Source: Streptomyces asoensis
GTDB taxonomy: Bacteria > Actinomycetota > Actinomycetes > Streptomycetales > Streptomycetaceae
NCBI RefSeq assembly: GCF_016860545.1
Contig: NZ_BNEB01000005.1
Location: 1,922,001 to 1,986,000, forward strand
Reading direction: 5' to 3'
Length of the DNA stretch: 64,000 bases
The notes under the pieces are model-generated. The model was given only the letters and a program-made list of their open reading frames with translations, did not search any database and had not been told where the DNA came from. This document shows positions 25,956 to 34,704 of the stretch, piece by piece. Position numbers and translations under genes: made by a program. The first letter of the stretch is position 1, and every line of letters starts with the position of its first letter.

Positions 25956-27185
25956 TCAGTTCTTCGGTGGCTGGTCCTCGCCGGGGTTCGCTTCGGTGCC
26001 GCCGTTCGCGCCCGTGGCGCCGGTGCCGCCGTTCGCGCCGTTGACGCCGTGGGGCTTGGGGGAGCTCTTCGCGTGGGTGCGGAAGCGGCCCGTCACGTCC
26101 TCCGGCGGGAGGAACCGCGACCACCGCTCGGGGAACTCGGACGGCATGTCCGGGTCGTCGGGGTCGTCGTCCTCGTGGGCGTGCAGCGCGGCCACGCGGG
26201 CGACGTACTCGGCGGCCTCCTCCTGCCGGACGCGTTCGTTGGCCGCGCGGGCCGCGGCCGTCGCGGCGGCCGGCCAGACGCGGTCGATCGCGGCGTTGAC
26301 GGCGGCGCCGACCAGCACGGCGAACGCGGACACACCGATCCACAGCAGGACGGCGACCGCGGCGGCCAGGGAGCCGTAGATGGTGGCCCCCTCGATCGTG
26401 CTCGTCAGGTAGATGCGCAGCAGGAAGCTGCCGAGGACCCACATCGCGAGGGCGACGAGCGCGCCGGGGACGTCCTCGATCCAGGGTGAGCGCACGGGCA
26501 CGGAGACGTGGTAGAGCGTGGTCAGGAAGGCCACGGACAGGACGATCACGACCGGCCAGTAGAGGACCTGCACCACCGTCGTCGACCAGGGGACGATCCG
26601 CACCACCGCGTCCGGCCCCGCGACCATCAGCGGCAGCGCGACGGAGCCGATCAGCAGCGCGCCGACGAACAGCAGGAACGCAACCAGCCGGGTCTTGACG
26701 ATGCCGCGGACGCCGTCGAGGCCGTACATCACGGTGATGGTGTCGATGAAGACGTTCACGGCGCGCGAGCCCGACCACAGCGCGAACAGGAACCCTATGG
26801 AGATGACGTCGGGGCGGCCGCCCTTCATCACGTCGTCGAGGATCGGCTGCGCGATCTGCCGGACGCCCTTGTCGGAGAGGACCGTGCGCGAGGCGTCGAG
26901 GAGGTTGGCCTCCAGGCTGGTGATGGTGTCGGTGCCGGTCCAGTCGTCGACGTAGCCGAGCAGACCGATGAGGCTGAGCAGCAGCGGCGGCACGGACAGC
27001 AGCGTGAAGAAGGCGGCCTCGGCGGCCAGGCCGAGGATGCGGTACTCGACGCAGGAGTTGACGGTGTCCTTCAGCAGCAGCCAGGCCGTCCGCCGCTTGG
27101 ACACGTTCCGGTAGAGGGCACGCGCCCGGTGGAGACGCCCGGCGGGGCTCCCGGGTTGCTCGGATGACTGACTTCCTGGCTGCAC
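25956..27185 (-). CDS. YihY/virulence factor BrkB family membrane protein
   Basis: A 409-aa membrane protein with about six hydrophobic segments between residues 50 and 290, including the family marks LAAEAAFFTLLSVPPLLLS and GATIYGSLAAAVAVLLWIG. The C-terminal 110 residues are hydrophilic: Ala/Glu/Arg-rich, acidic (HEDDDPDDPD), then a low-complexity Asn-Gly-Gly-Thr tail. The family was once called ribonuclease BN by mistake; its transport or envelope role is not settled. The GTG start is probably leaderless (TACCTT 6 nt upstream). Confidence 0.87.
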   Translation of the reverse strand: MQPGSQSSEQPGSPAGRLHRARALYRNVSKRRTAWLLLKDTVNSCVEYRILGLAAEAAFFTLLSVPPLLLSLIGLLGYVDDWTGTDTITSLEANLLDASRTVLSDKGVRQIAQPILDDVMKGGRPDVISIGFLFALWSGSRAVNVFIDTITVMYGLDGVRGIVKTRLVAFLLFVGALLIGSVALPLMVAGPDAVVRIVPWSTTVVQVLYWPVVIVLSVAFLTTLYHVSVPVRSPWIEDVPGALVALAMWVLGSFLLRIYLTSTIEGATIYGSLAAAVAVLLWIGVSAFAVLVGAAVNAAIDRVWPAAATAAARAANERVRQEEAAEYVARVAALHAHEDDDPDDPDMPSEFPERWSRFLPPEDVTGRFRTHAKSSPKPHGVNGANGGTGATGANGGTEANPGEDQPPKN

Positions 27186-27191
27186 GACCTA

Positions 27192-27197
27192 AAGGTA
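27192..27197 (-). promoter_or_regulatory. -10 box TACCTT, leaderless promoter
   Basis: Reads TACCTT on the minus strand, 6 nt before the GTG at 27185. Confidence 0.4.
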
Positions 27198-27298
27198 TCC
27201 GCCGTTCGGGGCTGCACTCACCTCCGGCAAGGCCGCTTCACCGGGTCGGGGAGACGGCGCGCGGAGCACCGGAGGGCCATGACCGCCGTACCCGGGGG

Positions 27299-27304
27299 TA
27301 GGTT
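27299..27304 (+). promoter_or_regulatory. -10 box TAGGTT, leaderless promoter
   Basis: TAGGTT lies 6 nt before the ATG at 27311; no ribosome site. Confidence 0.55.
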
Positions 27305-27310
27305 CGGGCC

Positions 27311-28960
27311 ATGGCAGGCACCACGCACACCGTGACCAACCAGCCCCCGCCCCTGACCGGGTACGACGTCTACGGCACCGATCGGGCGCTGGTGGCGGCC
27401 GTGGACCGGCATCTGGACCCGGACCTGCTCGACGAGACGCACGGTGAGCTCTCGGCGCTCGGCCGGGCGGCCGGGTCGGCGCAGCTCCAGGAGTGGGCGG
27501 CGCAGGCCGACGAGAACCCGCCGGTGCTGCGCACGCACGACCGCTACGGACACCGGGTGGACGAGGTCGACTTCCACCCCGCCTGGCACCGGCTGCTCGG
27601 CAAGGGCGTCGGGGCCCATCTGACCGACGCCTGGGTGCGTCCGGGGGGACACGTGCGCCGGGCGGCGGCCTTCCTGGTGTGGACGCAGGTCGAGGCGGGG
27701 ACCTGCTGTCCGCTGTCCATGACCCACGCGGCGGTGCCCGCGCTGCGCGCCGATCCGGAGCTGGCGGCCGAGTGGGAACCCCGGCTGACGTCCACGATCT
27801 ACGACCGGGGACTGCGGCCGGCCCGGCACAAGGCCGGGGCCCTGTTCGGCATGGCCATGACGGAGAAGCAGGGCGGGAGCGACGTACGGGCCAACACGAC
27901 GCTCGCCACCCCGCTCGCCGAGGACGGCACGTACGAGCTGACCGGGCACAAGTGGTTCTGCTCGGCGCCCATGTCGGACGGCTTCCTGGTGCTGGCGCAG
28001 GCCGCGCCCTCCGCGGGCGGAGGCGGCCCCACCTGCTTCCTCGTGCCGCGCGTGCTGGAGGACGGCACCCGCAACGTCTTCCGGCTCCAGCGGCTCAAGG
28101 ACAAGCTGGGCAACCGGTCCAACGCGTCCGGCGAGGTCGAGTTCGACGGGACGTGGGCCCGCCGGGTCGGTGACGAGGGGCGCGGGGTGCGCACCGTCAT
28201 CGACATGGTCGCGGCCACCCGGCTGGACTGCGTGGTGGGCTCCGCCGGTCTGATGCGGCAGGCGGTGGCGCAGGCGATCCACCACTGCGCCCACCGGGAG
28301 GCGTTCGGCGGGAAGCTCGTCGACAAACCGCTGATGCGCGGCGTGCTGGCGGACCTCGCGCTGGAGTCGGAGGCGGCGACCGCCCTGGCCCTGCGGCTGG
28401 CGGCCGCGTACGACGACGGGGGCGAGCAGGAGCGGGCGCTGCTGAGGATCGCGGTGCCCGCGGCCAAGTACTGGGTGACCAAGCGCTGCGCGCCGCTGGT
28501 GGTGGAGGCCGCGGAGTGCCTGGGCGGGAACGGCTACGTGACGGAGTCGGGGATGCCCCGGCTGGTGCGCGAGTCGCCGCTGAACTCGATCTGGGAGGGC
28601 GCGGGCAATGTGCAGGCCCTGGACGTGCTGCGCGCGCTGCGCAGGGAGCCGCAGGCGCTGGACGCCTGGCTCCGGGAGGTCGGCCTGGCGCGCGGGGCCG
28701 ACCACCGGCTGGACCGGGCGATCAAGGACCTGCTGACGGAACTGGCCGATCTGGACGGGGCCGAGGCGCGCGCCCGCCGGCTGGCGGAGCGGTTCGCTCT
28801 GGTGCTCCAGGGGGCACTGCTCGTGCGATTCGCGCCCCCGGAGGTCGCCGACGCGTTCTGCGCCTCACGGCTGGGCGGGGACGGGGGTTCGACCTTCGGG
28901 ACGCTGCCGCACAGCCTGGACCTGGCGTCGGTCGTCGAGCGGGCCGCTCCTCGGCTCTGA
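27311..28960 (+). CDS. AidB-like acyl-CoA dehydrogenase family protein
   Basis: A 549-aa flavoprotein close in length and layout to E. coli AidB, which binds FAD and DNA in the adaptive response to alkylation. The N-terminal extra domain covers about residues 10-170. Acyl-CoA dehydrogenase motifs follow: GMAMTEKQGGSDVRANTT (FAD/substrate binding), the middle beta domain YELTGHKWFCSAPMSD, the C-terminal helical domain with AHREAFGGKLVDKPLMR, and ECLGGNGYVTESGMPRL. Its real substrate is not known. A strong terminator follows. Confidence 0.9.
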   Translation: MAGTTHTVTNQPPPLTGYDVYGTDRALVAAVDRHLDPDLLDETHGELSALGRAAGSAQLQEWAAQADENPPVLRTHDRYGHRVDEVDFHPAWHRLLGKGVGAHLTDAWVRPGGHVRRAAAFLVWTQVEAGTCCPLSMTHAAVPALRADPELAAEWEPRLTSTIYDRGLRPARHKAGALFGMAMTEKQGGSDVRANTTLATPLAEDGTYELTGHKWFCSAPMSDGFLVLAQAAPSAGGGGPTCFLVPRVLEDGTRNVFRLQRLKDKLGNRSNASGEVEFDGTWARRVGDEGRGVRTVIDMVAATRLDCVVGSAGLMRQAVAQAIHHCAHREAFGGKLVDKPLMRGVLADLALESEAATALALRLAAAYDDGGEQERALLRIAVPAAKYWVTKRCAPLVVEAAECLGGNGYVTESGMPRLVRESPLNSIWEGAGNVQALDVLRALRREPQALDAWLREVGLARGADHRLDRAIKDLLTELADLDGAEARARRLAERFALVLQGALLVRFAPPEVADAFCASRLGGDGGSTFGTLPHSLDLASVVERAAPRL

Positions 28961-28995
28961 GCGAGCCGGACCGCGCGGACCTGCGCGGACAGGAA

Positions 28996-29033
28996 GCGGG
29001 GGTGGTGCTGCGCCGACACGGCACCACCCCCGC
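28996..29033. terminator. 13-bp perfect hairpin after the acyl-CoA dehydrogenase gene
   Basis: GCGGGGGTGGTGC (28996-29008) pairs with GCACCACCCCCGC (29021-29033) around a 12-nt loop, 35 nt after the stop. Confidence 0.8.
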
Positions 29034-29092
29034 CGCAATGGCCCTGCGAGGCCAGGATCGCCGCTCGGGACGGCGTGGCTCAAGTTTCAAAC

Positions 29093-29131
29093 ACCCTGTG
29101 GACGTTCACCAGGGTTGCAGGGGGTTGCAAC
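29093..29131. promoter_or_regulatory. Operator-like repeats before the GAF regulator
   Basis: ACCCTG (29093-29098) and CAGGGT (29110-29115) form an inverted repeat; just behind it is the perfect palindrome GTTGCAAC (29124-29131), preceded by another GTTGCA at 29114-29119. The 308-nt gap (28961-29268) otherwise holds the terminator and a TTGACA (29226-29231) that may be a -35 box. Confidence 0.4.
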
Positions 29132-29268
29132 TTGTCGGTGGTTGTGACCGGACTGTGCCCCTCCGTCACCGGTGGACGGCAAGATGGGTGCCCGCAGCAA
29201 GACCGGAAAACGTCGACGCGAGAGCTTGACATCCGGTCGTCCGTCGTGTCCTTCCGGGAGGCCCAGTG

Positions 29269-30561
29269 GTGACACCACCGATGAACGTGCCGCGGCTCGC
29301 GGCCGTCGACGCCGCGCGGGCGGCGCGGGTGCTCAACGAGGTGCGCGACGCCCGGCTGGCGGGCCAGCGGACGCCGGTCGCCCCGCGGCCGGTGATCGAG
29401 CAGTCCTGGGACCGGATGCTGCGCAGCGGGGTGGACCCCGACCACGACTTCCGCGCCGGGCTGCTCAGCGCCGACGAGGTACGGCGGCGGCGCGAGGAGT
29501 CGCCGTTGCGGGAGGTGCTGCCGGTGCTGCGCGAGGGGCTGCTCTCGGTCGCGGACGCCGCCCGCCACATCATGGTCGTCGCCGACGCGGAGGGCCGGGT
29601 GCTGTGGCGCGAGGGCTGCGGCCCCGTCCTGCGCAAGGCCGACGGACTGGGTTTCGAACTGGGCGCGGACTGGGGCGAGGACGTGGTCGGCACCAACGGC
29701 GTGGGCACTCCCGCGGTGGTGCGCCGGCCGGTCCAGGTGTTCGCCGCCGAGCACTTCGTGCGCTCGCACACCGCCTGGACGTGCGCGGGCGCCCCGATCA
29801 CCGACCCGCGCAACGGCCGGCTGCTCGGCGTGGTCGACGTCAGCGGGCCGCTGGAGACGATGCATCCGGCGACGCTCGCCTGGGTCGACGCGGTGGCCAA
29901 GCTCGCCGAGTCCCGGTTGCGCGAACGGCACCTGGGTTCGCTGGAACGGCTGCGGGCGGTGGCGGCCCCGGTGCTGGCCCGCACGGGCGGCCGGGCGGCG
30001 GTGGTGGACGCCGACGGCTGGACGGCCGCGGTGACCGGGATGCCGTACGCGCGCCGGATCGCGCTGCCGAAGTCGCCGTCGCCGGGGCGCGGCCGGCTGC
30101 CGGCGCTGGGGCTGTGCTCGGTCGAACCGCTGGCCGGGGGCTGGCTGCTGCGGTCGGTGGACGAGTCGGCCGAGCCGCCGCCGCTCGCCTCGACCCGGAT
30201 CGTGCTGGACCTGACCCGGCCGCGGCGCTGGTCGGTGCGGGTGTCGCAGGGCGCGGGTTCGTGGACGCGGGAACTGAGTCCCCGGCACGCCGAGTTGCTG
30301 TACCTGCTGGCCGCCGACCGCGGTGGCCGCAGTGCGGCGGCGCTGGCGGAGGACCTGTTCGGCGACCCGGGCCGTACGGTGACGGTGCGGGCCGAGATGT
30401 CCCGGGTGCGCAGGTACCTCGGCGGAGTCCTGGAGCATCGGCCGTATCGTTTCTGCGAGGACGCCGAGGTCGATGTGCTCCTCCCGTCCGACGCCGGGGC
30501 CCTGCTGCCGCACTCGACCGCCCCGGCGGTGCTGCGCCGCCGCGCGGCGGCGCCCCGGTGA
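29269..30561 (+). CDS. GAF domain-containing transcriptional regulator
   Basis: A 430-aa sensor-regulator. The N-terminal part resembles the AcoR-type input region: SWDRMLRSGVDPDHDF, then a GAF domain (about residues 75-215) with DWGEDVVGTNGVGTPAVVRR and ITDPRNGRLLGVVDVSG. The C-terminal 100 residues carry a winged-helix-like segment (LSPRHAELLYLLAADRGGRS then LAEDLFGDPGRTVTVRAEMS) instead of an AAA+ sigma54 domain. Of two adjacent GTG codons, the second (29269) is 7 nt from GGGAGG and is preferred. Relatives often control aldehyde or alcohol dehydrogenases, but none is present next to it here. Confidence 0.82.
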   Translation: MTPPMNVPRLAAVDAARAARVLNEVRDARLAGQRTPVAPRPVIEQSWDRMLRSGVDPDHDFRAGLLSADEVRRRREESPLREVLPVLREGLLSVADAARHIMVVADAEGRVLWREGCGPVLRKADGLGFELGADWGEDVVGTNGVGTPAVVRRPVQVFAAEHFVRSHTAWTCAGAPITDPRNGRLLGVVDVSGPLETMHPATLAWVDAVAKLAESRLRERHLGSLERLRAVAAPVLARTGGRAAVVDADGWTAAVTGMPYARRIALPKSPSPGRGRLPALGLCSVEPLAGGWLLRSVDESAEPPPLASTRIVLDLTRPRRWSVRVSQGAGSWTRELSPRHAELLYLLAADRGGRSAAALAEDLFGDPGRTVTVRAEMSRVRRYLGGVLEHRPYRFCEDAEVDVLLPSDAGALLPHSTAPAVLRRRAAAPR

Positions 30562-30637
30562 CCCTGCCCCACCCGGGTCCGTACGGTGGCGGCTTCCGCA
30601 TATTTGCGCAGTCTTCGCCCCCGAGGGCGCCCGACTG

Positions 30638-30656
30638 CCGTAGCATCCCTCTACGG
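30638..30656. promoter_or_regulatory. Inverted repeat before the secreted-protein gene
   Basis: CCGTAG (30638-30643) and CTACGG (30651-30656) are exact arms around 7 nt, 69 nt before the start codon at 30725. Confidence 0.4.
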
Positions 30657-30724
30657 GTCACCCCACCTGCTCCTCGGTCAACGTACGGATCAAAAGGCGC
30701 AGTTGGCCCGCCTCGGGAGGGCAA

Positions 30725-32056
30725 ATGAAGCAACGCGGCCGACACCGCCGGCGCAGACGGGGCAGGGCACTGCGCGCGTTCCTGTCCGCGACCGCTCTCG
30801 CGCTCACCGCTGCCGCCACCATGATCAGCGTCTCCCAGGCGAAGGTCCCCGACCGCGGTCCGGGGAACCTCGAAGCCCTCACGGCCTCGGCGGACACCGC
30901 GCCCCTGCGGCTCACCGAGCACCGCGTCCCGCAGACCACCCTGGACCGGCTCGCCGCCGGGATGGGCCGGCCGGTGGGGGTCGGCGCGGTGCTGGACGGC
31001 GCCGACCGCAGCCTGCGCGACGCGGTCGACTGCTCGTCCGCCGAACGCCGGGCGCTGCCCGTCTCCCCCTCGGCCACGCGCGCGTACTGCTGGAACACCG
31101 ACGACACCCAGGGCTGGCGGCCCGGCGCGGTCACCACCTCGGGCGACGCGGACGACGACGGGGTCTGGGGCGCGAACCGGGTGATCCTGTCCGGCTGGTC
31201 GCGCAGCGACGGCGCGCGCACCGAGCGCGGGCTGGCCCGGGTCGGCTTCGTCGACGCGGGCGACCTGAACCACCTCTCCTACACCTGGGCGCTGCTGGCC
31301 GTGCCGGTCGACGGCGGACGGGACTACCGCGGACTGGTCTCCCACGTCTCCGGGATGGTCTGGTACCAGGACAAGCTGCTGGTCACCGCGGACGACGGGG
31401 ACCGGACCGCGCTCTACGTGTACGACATGAACCGCGTCCAGCGCGCCACGGTCGCCCAGGACGCGGTGGGCCGGGTGCCGGGCGGCTGGTCCGCCAACGG
31501 CTACCGCTTCGTCCTGCCGGCCGTCGGCTCCTACGAGCTGAGCGGGGGCTCCGGCGCCCCGCACCCCGCGGCCGTCTCCCTCGACCGCAGCACCGCGCCG
31601 GACAGCCTGGTCGCCGGGGAGTGGACCCTCGACGACGGCGACCGCGGCGCCCGTCTGTGGCGCTACCCCTTCAGCACCGCGCCCGGCCACGAGGGACTGC
31701 TCGCCACGGACGGCGCCGGACGGGCGGCGGCGTCACAGGCGTACGAGACGAAGGTGACCGGAGTGCGCGGCGTGCTGTCGTACGGCGCGAGGTGGTACGT
31801 CACCCGGGCCGCCGGCCCGCGCGACGACCACGGCACGCTGTGGCGCCAGGAGGACTCCGCGGAGGCCGACGACGGCTCCGACGGCAAGGCGCACGAGCCG
31901 GGGGCCGCGGTGTGCGGCACCGAGGAGAGCCACAGCTGCTGGTCCCCGTCGACGGAGTCCCTCTCCTACTGGGAGGCGACCGGGGAGGTCTGGACCCAGT
32001 CGGGACGGGCGCTCTTCGCGCTGCCGCTGGCCTCGATCGACAGAACGACCAGGTAG
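30725..32056 (+). CDS. Secreted protein of unknown function
   Basis: A 443-aa exported protein. The highly basic start (RGRHRRRRRGRALR) and a hydrophobic stretch to about residue 39 (cleavage near SQA-KV) form the signal peptide. The mature part is rich in Gly, Asp and Trp, with repeated beta-strand-like segments (RVGFVDAGDLNHLSYTWALL, GMVWYQDKLLVTADDGDRTA, LYVYDMNRV), which hints at a beta-propeller, and has cysteines at CSS, YCWN, VCGTEE and SCW that may form disulfides. GGGAGGGC precedes the ATG. No enzyme motif is recognised. It appears to be a lone gene; a GNAT gene follows 17 nt later. Confidence 0.75.
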   Translation: MKQRGRHRRRRRGRALRAFLSATALALTAAATMISVSQAKVPDRGPGNLEALTASADTAPLRLTEHRVPQTTLDRLAAGMGRPVGVGAVLDGADRSLRDAVDCSSAERRALPVSPSATRAYCWNTDDTQGWRPGAVTTSGDADDDGVWGANRVILSGWSRSDGARTERGLARVGFVDAGDLNHLSYTWALLAVPVDGGRDYRGLVSHVSGMVWYQDKLLVTADDGDRTALYVYDMNRVQRATVAQDAVGRVPGGWSANGYRFVLPAVGSYELSGGSGAPHPAAVSLDRSTAPDSLVAGEWTLDDGDRGARLWRYPFSTAPGHEGLLATDGAGRAAASQAYETKVTGVRGVLSYGARWYVTRAAGPRDDHGTLWRQEDSAEADDGSDGKAHEPGAAVCGTEESHSCWSPSTESLSYWEATGEVWTQSGRALFALPLASIDRTTR

Positions 32057-32073
32057 ATGATTTTCTGACGGGC

Positions 32074-32646
32074 ATGACCGACATCCCCGTGACCACCTGG
32101 TCCCTGGAGCAGACCGATCCCGACGACCTGCGTCCGGCCGCCGCGCCCGAGGGCGACGTCCGGATCGTCCGCTCCGAGGTCCCCTCCCCCGAGTACAGCC
32201 GTTTCCTGTACGCCTCCGTCGGCGGGGACATCCGCTGGACCGACCGGCTCGGCTGGACGTACGCGCGGTGGACGGAGCACCTGGCGCGTCCGGGGGTCGA
32301 GACGTGGGTGGCGCTCGACCGGGGCACCCCGGCCGGGTACGTGGAGCTGGAGCCGCAGGACGACGGGGTCGTGGAGATCGTCTACTTCGGTCTGGTCCCG
32401 GCCTTCCGGGGCCGGCGCATCGGCGGGCACCTGCTGTCGTACGGCGTCGCCCGCGCGTGGGACCTGTCGCAGCGCTGGCCGGAGCTGGCCGGGACCGAGC
32501 GGGTGTGGCTGCACACGTGCAGCCTGGACGGCGAGCACGCCATGGCCAATTACCTGCGCCGGGGGTTCAAGCTGTTCGACACCAAGGTCGAGGAGCAGCC
32601 GGAGGTGCCCGCGCCGGGCCCCTGGCCTGGCGCCTTCCCCGTCTGA
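32074..32646 (+). CDS. GNAT family N-acetyltransferase
   Basis: A 190-aa acetyltransferase. The acetyl-CoA loop is VPAFRGRRIGGHLL (about residues 108-121), preceded by the beta-bulge strand GVVEIVYFGL. ANYLRRGFKLFDT is the usual C-terminal strand. The ATG at 32074 gives the best N-terminus; only a weak GACGGG precedes it. It is 17 nt after the secreted-protein gene and may be co-transcribed with it. The acceptor substrate is unknown. A hairpin follows 20 nt after the stop. Confidence 0.85.
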   Translation: MTDIPVTTWSLEQTDPDDLRPAAAPEGDVRIVRSEVPSPEYSRFLYASVGGDIRWTDRLGWTYARWTEHLARPGVETWVALDRGTPAGYVELEPQDDGVVEIVYFGLVPAFRGRRIGGHLLSYGVARAWDLSQRWPELAGTERVWLHTCSLDGEHAMANYLRRGFKLFDTKVEEQPEVPAPGPWPGAFPV

Positions 32647-32666
32647 CCGCCCGCCCATACCGGCTG

Positions 32667-32698
32667 TGACCTGCGTCGACAAGAGTCCTCGCAGGTCA
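32667..32698. terminator. Hairpin upstream of the sulfur cluster
   Basis: TGACCTGCG (32667-32675) pairs with CGCAGGTCA (32690-32698), a perfect 9-bp stem after the GNAT gene. Confidence 0.65.
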
Positions 32699-32759
32699 TG
32701 TGATCGACGCCACCCCTGTCTCACATTCCGGGACCAAGGTGTCCGCATCGCGGACGAAG

Positions 32760-32774
32760 CTGGACTGTGTCCAG
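32760..32774. promoter_or_regulatory. Palindrome CTGGAC-TGT-GTCCAG, candidate cys operator
   Basis: Perfect 6-bp arms around 3 nt, centred about 30 nt before the leader-peptide start, which would overlap the -35 region if the leader is leaderless. Another perfect repeat, GTCCGC-atc-GCGGAC, lies at 32741-32755. Confidence 0.45.
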
Positions 32775-32796
32775 ATCGCCGTGACACGCTTTCGCC

Positions 32797-32880
32797 ATGT
32801 CCGGAACTGGAATTGCCTTGGTGAGTCGGCGGCACGTCGACCTCGGCCGCATGTCCAGCGCCATCTGTCCGGCGAGCTGA
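32797..32880 (+). CDS. Leader peptide of the cysteine/sulfite-reduction operon
   Basis: A 27-codon open frame beginning MSGTGIALVSRRHVD and ending RMSSAICPAS, with one Cys codon (residue 24) close to the stop. Streptomycete genomes carry a class of putative leader peptides of just this type (RRHVDLGR then a C-terminal Cys) before sulfur genes. In mycobacteria, cysteine-rich leaders attenuate downstream genes according to cysteine supply. It has no Shine-Dalgarno sequence and is probably translated from a leaderless mRNA (weak box CACGCT 6 nt upstream). It ends 126 nt before the sulfite reductase, with alternative hairpins in between. Confidence 0.75.
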   Translation: MSGTGIALVSRRHVDLGRMSSAICPAS

Positions 32881-32934
32881 CGAGCCGCAGCGCCGCCGCA
32901 TTCCTTGCACAGCCTCCCGCCCGCGCGACGAAGC

Positions 32935-32963
32935 GCACGCACTTCCGTGTGCCCGTAAGCACA
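32935..32963 (+). promoter_or_regulatory. Alternative hairpins behind the leader (attenuator candidate)
   Basis: GCACGC (32935-32940) can pair with GTGTGC (32947-32952, one G-U pair), or TGTGC (32948-32952) can pair with GCACA (32959-32963). Both use the same middle strand, so ribosome position on the leader could choose between them. Stems are short; there is no T-tract. Confidence 0.4.
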
Positions 32964-33006
32964 GGTCAGAGCCGTTTCCCGTCTGTCCCGAAGGACGTAT
33001 ACCACC

Positions 33007-34704
33007 ATGGCCGCCACCCCGCAGAACCCTCCTGCCGCGACTCCCCGCCGCAAGGTGAGCCGTCACCGCGGTGAGGGCCAGTGGGCAGCGGGTCACTTCA
33101 CCCCGCTCAACGGCAACGAGCAGTTCAAAAGGGACGACGACGGTCTCAATGTGCGGACACGCATTGAGACGATCTACTCCAAGCGCGGGTTCGACTCGAT
33201 CGACCCCAACGACCTGCGCGGCCGGATGCGCTGGTGGGGGCTGTACACCCAGCGCAAGCCCGGGATCGACGGCGGCAAGACCGCGATCCTGGAGCCGGAG
33301 GAGCTGGACGACAAGTACTTCATGCTCCGCGTGCGCATCGACGGCGGCGCGCTCACGACCGAGCAGCTGCGGGTCATCGGCGAGATCTCGCAGGAGTTCG
33401 CCCGGGGCACCGCCGACCTCACCGACCGGCAGAACGTCCAGTACCACTGGATCCGCATCGAGGACGTGCCCGAGATCTGGAACCGCCTGGAGGCGGTCGG
33501 GCTGTCCACCACCGAGGCCTGCGGTGACACGCCCCGCACGATCCTCGGCTCGCCCGTGGCCGGTATCGCCGAGGACGAGATCGTCGACGGCAGCCCCGCC
33601 GTCGCCGAGATCAACCGGCGCTTCATCGGCAACAAGGAGTTCTCCAACCTGCCGCGCAAGTTCAAGACGGCGATCTCCGGCTCCCCGCTCCTGGACGTCG
33701 CCCACGAGATCAACGACGTGGCGTTCGTCGGTGTCGAGCACCCCGAGTACGGCCCGGGCTTCGACCTGTGGGTCGGCGGCGGGCTCTCCACCAACCCGAA
33801 GATCGGCGTCCGGCTCGGCGCCTGGGTCCCGCTGGACGAGGTCCCGGACGTCTGGGCCGGCGTGATCGGCATCTTCCGCGACTACGGCTACCGGCGCCTG
33901 CGCAACCGTGCGCGCCTGAAGTTCCTGGTCGCCGACTGGGGCCCGGAGAAGTTCCGCCAGGTCCTCCAGGACGAGTACCTGCGGCGCACGCTCGTCGACG
34001 GCCCGGCGCCCGCCGCGCCCGTCGAGCGCTGGCGCGACCACGTGGGTGTGCACCGCCAGCGCGACGGCCGCTTCTACGTCGGCTTCGCCCCGCGCGTCGG
34101 CCGCGTGGACGGCGCCACCCTGACGAAGATCGCGGAGCTCGCCGAGGCCCACGGCTCGGGCCGGGTGCGGACCACCGTCGAGCAGAAGATGATCGTCCTC
34201 GACGTCGAGGAGGCGCAGGTCGCCTCGCTCGTCGAGGCCCTGGAGGCGCTGGACCTGACCGCGCGGCCCTCCTCGTTCCGGCGCGGCACCATGGCCTGCA
34301 CCGGCATCGAGTACTGCAAGCTCGCCATCGTCGAGACCAAGCAGCGCGGCTCCGCGCTGATCGACGAACTGGAGCGCCGCCTCCCGGAGTTCGACGAGCC
34401 GATCACCATCAACATCAACGGCTGCCCGAACGCCTGCGCCCGTATCCAGGTCGCGGACATCGGCCTCAAGGGCCAGCTGGTCCTCGACGAGCGGGGCGAG
34501 CAGGTCGAGGGCTTCCAGGTGCACCTGGGCGGCGCCCTCGGACTGGAAGCCGGCTTCGGCCGCAAGGTCCGTGGTCTGAAGGTCACGTCGGAGGAGCTGC
34601 CCGACTACGTGGAGCGCGTCCTGAGGCGGTTCCAGGAAGGCCGCGAGGACGGCGAGCGGTTCGCCGCCTGGGTCACGCGCGCCGACGAGGAGGCCCTCTC
34701 GTGA
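33007..34704 (+). CDS. sir: Assimilatory sulfite reductase (ferredoxin-type, siroheme)
   Basis: A 565-aa cytoplasmic enzyme that reduces sulfite to sulfide with six electrons from ferredoxin. The [4Fe-4S]-siroheme cysteines are C431 and C437 (ACTGIEYC) and C473 and C477 (NGCPNAC). A Tyr80 (WWGLYTQRKPG) and Cys172 (TEACGDTPR) correspond to the cross-linked Tyr-Cys pair of Mycobacterium tuberculosis NirA (SirA), which supports sulfite rather than nitrite as substrate. The length matches that enzyme. It heads the cys operon, overlaps the next small gene by 4 nt, and is preceded by the leader peptide. The CbiX-like gene at the end of the cluster could insert iron into its siroheme. Confidence 0.92.
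   Translation: MAATPQNPPAATPRRKVSRHRGEGQWAAGHFTPLNGNEQFKRDDDGLNVRTRIETIYSKRGFDSIDPNDLRGRMRWWGLYTQRKPGIDGGKTAILEPEELDDKYFMLRVRIDGGALTTEQLRVIGEISQEFARGTADLTDRQNVQYHWIRIEDVPEIWNRLEAVGLSTTEACGDTPRTILGSPVAGIAEDEIVDGSPAVAEINRRFIGNKEFSNLPRKFKTAISGSPLLDVAHEINDVAFVGVEHPEYGPGFDLWVGGGLSTNPKIGVRLGAWVPLDEVPDVWAGVIGIFRDYGYRRLRNRARLKFLVADWGPEKFRQVLQDEYLRRTLVDGPAPAAPVERWRDHVGVHRQRDGRFYVGFAPRVGRVDGATLTKIAELAEAHGSGRVRTTVEQKMIVLDVEEAQVASLVEALEALDLTARPSSFRRGTMACTGIEYCKLAIVETKQRGSALIDELERRLPEFDEPITININGCPNACARIQVADIGLKGQLVLDERGEQVEGFQVHLGGALGLEAGFGRKVRGLKVTSEELPDYVERVLRRFQEGREDGERFAAWVTRADEEALS

Noticed and set aside
30562..30724. c-di-AMP (ydaO-type) riboswitch before the secreted protein
   Set aside because: The gap is short, lacks the conserved core, and the product is not a cell-wall hydrolase.
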